This document shows positions 8,256 through 10,523 of a stretch of DNA of 10,523 bases, in pieces (within the stretch, counting starts at the first letter, position 1; the number at the start of each line of letters is the position of its first letter). A program made the position numbers and the translations under genes. The stretch is from the NCBI GenBank assembly GCA_003024985.2, contig PXIH01S0051942.1; one strand, given 5' to 3'. This DNA comes from Euperipatoides rowelli (taxonomy: Eukaryota; Onychophora; Udeonychophora; Euonychophora; Peripatopsidae). The notes below the pieces were generated by a model, which saw nothing but the letters and a program-made list of their open reading frames with translations, had not been told where the DNA came from and searched no databases.

Positions 8256-8951
8256 TCAGATGGAAAGATGACCTATTTGCTGACATTTGAAGTACTTACA
8301 CACATTAACATAATGATTTGAAGCATATCTAAAGCATTTAACTGTAATAGGATTTTTAGGATTTGTAAAAGATTTACTGTTTATAGTTTGTTTATAAGTC
8401 TTACCAGGTGATTTTGATTGGAATTTCGTTTTAACAAAATTGCACCAGTAGAAGAACCCTTCATATCCGATGTATGCTTATCAGCAAGCTCAATGGATAT
8501 TGGAATATCGCTAGCCTCAGGAAAATAAATATTTTTCTTAGCAAGCAAACGTCTCTGTATGACTTCAGAACGTAATCCACAAACTAGCCTGTCACGAAGA
8601 GCTTGGTCTAAGAAGCCCTCAAAATCACATGAAGAAGCCAGACGTTTCAATTCCAACACGTAAGAGGAAATCTGCTTGTCCAGTGCCTGCGCACGATTAT
8701 AGAACTTAAAACGCTCAGCTATTATGTTTTTTTTTTGAGGTTTGAAATAGTCTATGAGATTAAAACTTGAAGATCTTAAGTAGTTTCGCTTGGTAGCTCA
8801 GATTGTAGAAGATTTCTCAGAAGTTTATAGGTCTTAGAACCTACAGTAGATAGAAAAATCACGGCTTTGTTTGACGGGTCTATGCTGTGGCCTTAAAGTA
8901 TTGTTCAGGCCTTTCATCTGTAAGATCATCAAATTGTGGCTTATTAGACAT
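8256..8951 (-). pseudogene. gag: Gag-like region of the Gypsy element
   Basis: I take the start as ATG at 8951 (MSNKPQFDDL) because family-like sequence follows at once: PEQYFKATA, then after a TAG and shift at 8882-8880 DPSNKAVIFLSTVG, LLRNLLQSELPSE, a TAA at 8778-8776, another shift near 8755, IIAERFKFYNRAQ, LELKRLASSCDFEGFLDQ and LRDRLVCGLRSE. These are typical capsid-helix motifs of K02A2.6-like Gag. A further shift near 8435 leads to two decayed CCHC zinc knuckles (about 8336-8246). The first has Tyr for its second Cys and is one residue short. The second has Tyr for its first Cys and a TGA at 8258-8256. No separate start is seen for the protease, so gag and pol were probably one frame. 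Confidence 0.83.
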
Positions 8952-9339
8952 TTTGAAAGCAATATAAATCCAGAAATCCAGTAAATGATAATTCACTGCA
9001 ATGCAGAAGAATTGTATTGAAACTACCATATAAGAAAAAAAATATATGCAGTAGCCTAAGGATAAGTGTGCGTAAGTACAAAACTCATCGCCATTGTAAT
9101 ATTTTTGAATGAAAATGTATATAAAATAATAGCAAGTAAGGTGATTAATTACTGTTTAATTATAGTAACAATAAATAAGTGCAAATACATAACATTTGTA
9201 TGTTTATAGATAGATGAATGTAGTGCACAACATTTACAGTGACATGCTGTTGGATGTCCAGCCATGTGTATATTGACAGTGTAACAAAGGATATATGTCC
9301 CCACATAAAAATAGCATACATTAATATATTGTCCTGTGA
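8952..9339 (-). other. Gypsy leader and possible 5' LTR
   Basis: This AT-rich stretch lies between the nuclease-family exon and gag and has no coding sequence. By position it should hold the 5' LTR and leader. A segment reading TGTAAATG (about 9240) to CATTGCA (about 8999) on the minus strand would have TG...CA ends and a length of roughly 240 bases, but with no second LTR in the window this cannot be verified. No convincing tRNA primer-binding site was recognised. Confidence 0.3.
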
Positions 9340-9342
9340 TTA

Positions 9343-10088
9343 TACAGTAGGCCTATAACATTTATGATATGCAATATCTCTTGCAGGAACATCTCCAGGA
9401 TCTGTACTAAGCTGAATCTTTAACTATTCTTTGTCTGACTGTTCTACAGCTCTCTTCAAACGGATTCCTGCTGAATCAGTTGCTACTAAATGCAGTTGAT
9501 TTATTTTGACCCCTTTTCATTGCAAAAAAAAAAGACAATTCTTATTATCATAGTTAGTTGTTTTCAATCTTGTGTTGTAGTTTCACTCCACTTCCTGTTG
9601 TTCTTCATGATTGTATGTAGATAGCTTTGGCACATGTAACTATTCTTCATACAGACTTTCACTTTAATCCATGTTATTCTTTTGGGTACATTTCTTATAG
9701 CAATCCAATCAGAATGCAATGATGTTTTTTTTTATTCTTAAGCTGTTCAAGTGATAAGTTGCCTACTTGATTTAAAATGTTCAAGTATTCAGTCATTGCA
9801 CATAGCTCTTTTCTTAATACACTCTACTACCTTTTCATAACATTTTGAATTGACCAGGGACATTTATTTATTTCTTGACATAAAATGCACAAGGAAAAGT
9901 CTGTCAACTTCCTTTTTTCTTTGCTGACGGTGGAAGTTCAAATTTGTAATCACTTTCTATAAATGCAGAAATCAAAATTTTAAAAATTTGATTACACTCT
10001 ACAAAAGTCAGACTTCACCCTTCATTAATTTCACCACTTTCGTATTTAACTATTGTTGAGTATTTTCAGCACTTGGACTTTCCAAAGC
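9343..10088 (-). pseudogene. N-terminal Cys/His exon of the nuclease-like family gene, broken
   Basis: Downstream of a strong splice acceptor (AG at 10090-10089) the minus strand encodes, over shifting frames, ESDYKFELPPSAKKK, then KRKLTDFSLCILCQ, INKCPWSIQNVMKR, ILNQVGNLSLEQLKNKKK, and further on YDNKNC, LHLVATDSAGIRLKRAVEQ, LKIQLSTDPGDVPARDI and AYHKCYRPTV, with a TAA at 9342-9340. The two Cys-led blocks, each meant to end in a His-x-x-Cys-type segment, match my recollection of the N-terminal zinc-binding repeats of the same family whose C-terminus lies at 3686-4672. First-block Cys codons are at 9889-9887, 9880-9878 and 9862-9860. Several stops and shifts make it non-functional. The last bases (ACT then GTATAA) could also be a splice donor. 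Confidence 0.6.
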
Positions 10089-10282
10089 CTGAAACAACAA
10101 GAAAAGAATAAACATGAATTAGAAATCATGAAAATAAATTATATGGTTTCCAGTAAAGTATTGATATAGAGACATATACTTCAGAAACGATAAGCGATAT
10201 CAAAAAATATCTAATAACCTTTTTTATTCCTTATTATCTTAGGAACAATAAAGGTTCTTAGCCAAATTGTCATAAAACTTAC
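10089..10282 (-). other. Predicted intron of the nuclease-like family gene
   Basis: The donor reads AG then GTAAGT (GT at 10282-10281) and the acceptor is a pyrimidine-rich run ending TTGTTTCAG (AG at 10090-10089). Both are near-consensus. The length is 194 bases. It joins a short upstream exon to the Cys/His exon. Splicing is predicted from sequence only. Confidence 0.5.
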
Positions 10283-10330
10283 CTAAAATGAGTTAGAGAG
10301 AAAGATATTGGTGTCTGTTCTGACAGCCAT
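10283..10330 (-). other. Possible upstream exon with a 15-codon frame
   Basis: An ATG at 10330-10328 in a fair context (caagATGG) opens MAVRTDTNIFLSNSF and stops with TAG at 10285-10283, exactly at the predicted donor. As it stands the frame cannot run into the next exon, so this is either a 5' untranslated exon with a small upstream frame or a decayed first coding exon. Its 5' limit is unknown. Confidence 0.35.
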
Positions 10331-10523
10331 CTTGAAATGCTGACATCACACAGGCCCTCAGCCACAAATTCAGACAAAACACTTGGTATCAAGTGTTTGT
10401 GTGGTTGATAAGAAATGCATCTGCAGTAGTTATAAATACAAATATGACGGACAACAACAGACCATAGTCCAGCAAGGTTGTCCCTGGTCCTAATCTAATA
10501 TTTTTTTTTTTTTTTTATATATA
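10331..10523. other. Upstream flank with a short inverted repeat
   Basis: No coding sequence is seen. A 9-bp perfect inverted repeat (10377-10385 with 10390-10398, aaacacttg) surrounds the 4-base loop gtat. A run of 16 T (10501-10516) followed by atatata ends the window. If the exons to the left are real, this is where their promoter would lie, but no convincing core promoter was found. Confidence 0.4.

Larger units (their letters stand above)
4681..9240 (-). mobile_element. Degenerate Ty3/Gypsy retroelement, 3' truncated
   Basis: On the minus strand the order is gag, protease, RT, RNase H, integrase, which is diagnostic of Ty3/Gypsy (Metaviridae) organisation. Motif wording such as LRICGDFKVTINP, a YxDD box, LGHRIDSHGIHP and TDHKPL resembles the elements often annotated as K02A2.6-like (Mag group). 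Gag opens with ATG at 8951. Frameshifts and stops occur in every domain, and RT is split by the insertion at 6514-7432. The right (5') limit is approximate, because a 5' LTR can only be guessed in 8952-9339. No 3' LTR or polypurine tract follows the integrase, which runs directly into an unrelated coding remnant. The element cannot be autonomous. Confidence 0.88.

Noticed and set aside
4681-9240. An active or autonomous retrotransposon
   Set aside because: Every domain carries stops or frameshifts, the integrase lacks a catalytic Asp, RT is split by an insertion and no LTR pair is present.
10431-10438. TATA box for the minus-strand gene
   Set aside because: The consensus reading (TATAAATA) is on the plus strand; the minus strand reads TATTTATA, weak support in such AT-rich sequence.

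Overview
This window is intron- and repeat-rich, AT-rich nuclear DNA from an animal, most likely a marine invertebrate. The grounds are a decayed Ty3/Gypsy-type retroelement of the kind often labelled K02A2.6-like, a remnant of a large nuclease-like gene family that I know from cnidarians, echinoderms and hemichordates, eukaryotic splice and polyadenylation signals, and many short satellites. The phylum cannot be fixed from the sequence. No intact gene is present, and everything recognisable is on the minus strand. Three single N calls (566, 6686, 7045) suggest a draft assembly.

Layout from left to right. Positions 1-3367 are non-coding: two copies of a 62-bp repeat at the left edge, a less AT-rich patch with a strong hairpin (1429-1466), a two-copy 157-bp tandem repeat (1681-1965), a complex minisatellite (1982-2630) and a duplicated 27-bp block (2925-2996). 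Positions 3368-3585 look like the end of a DNA transposon. Positions 3686-4672 hold the C-terminal part of a broken gene with the acidic-residue layout of an XPG/FEN1-like (asteroid-like, PIN-fold) nuclease, followed by an AATAAA signal.

Positions 4681 to about 9240 hold the Gypsy element. Read along the minus strand it runs gag, protease, reverse transcriptase (RT), RNase H, integrase. It carries many stops and frameshifts, an integrase catalytic Asp changed to Asn, and a foreign insertion of about 0.9 kb (6514-7432) in the middle of RT. Its 3' end, including any 3' LTR, is missing.

Positions 9343-10088 hold an exon encoding two degenerate Cys/His blocks that match the N-terminal part of the same nuclease-like family. 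It is preceded by a good intron (10089-10282) and a short upstream exon. The most interesting reading is therefore that one nuclease-like gene, with exons at the right end and its C-terminus at 3686-4672, was split by the retroelement and lost its middle, and that the retroelement was then invaded by another repeat. The integrase and nuclease reading frames meet within about 10 bases, with no LTR between them. This points to a deletion or rearrangement rather than a clean insertion.
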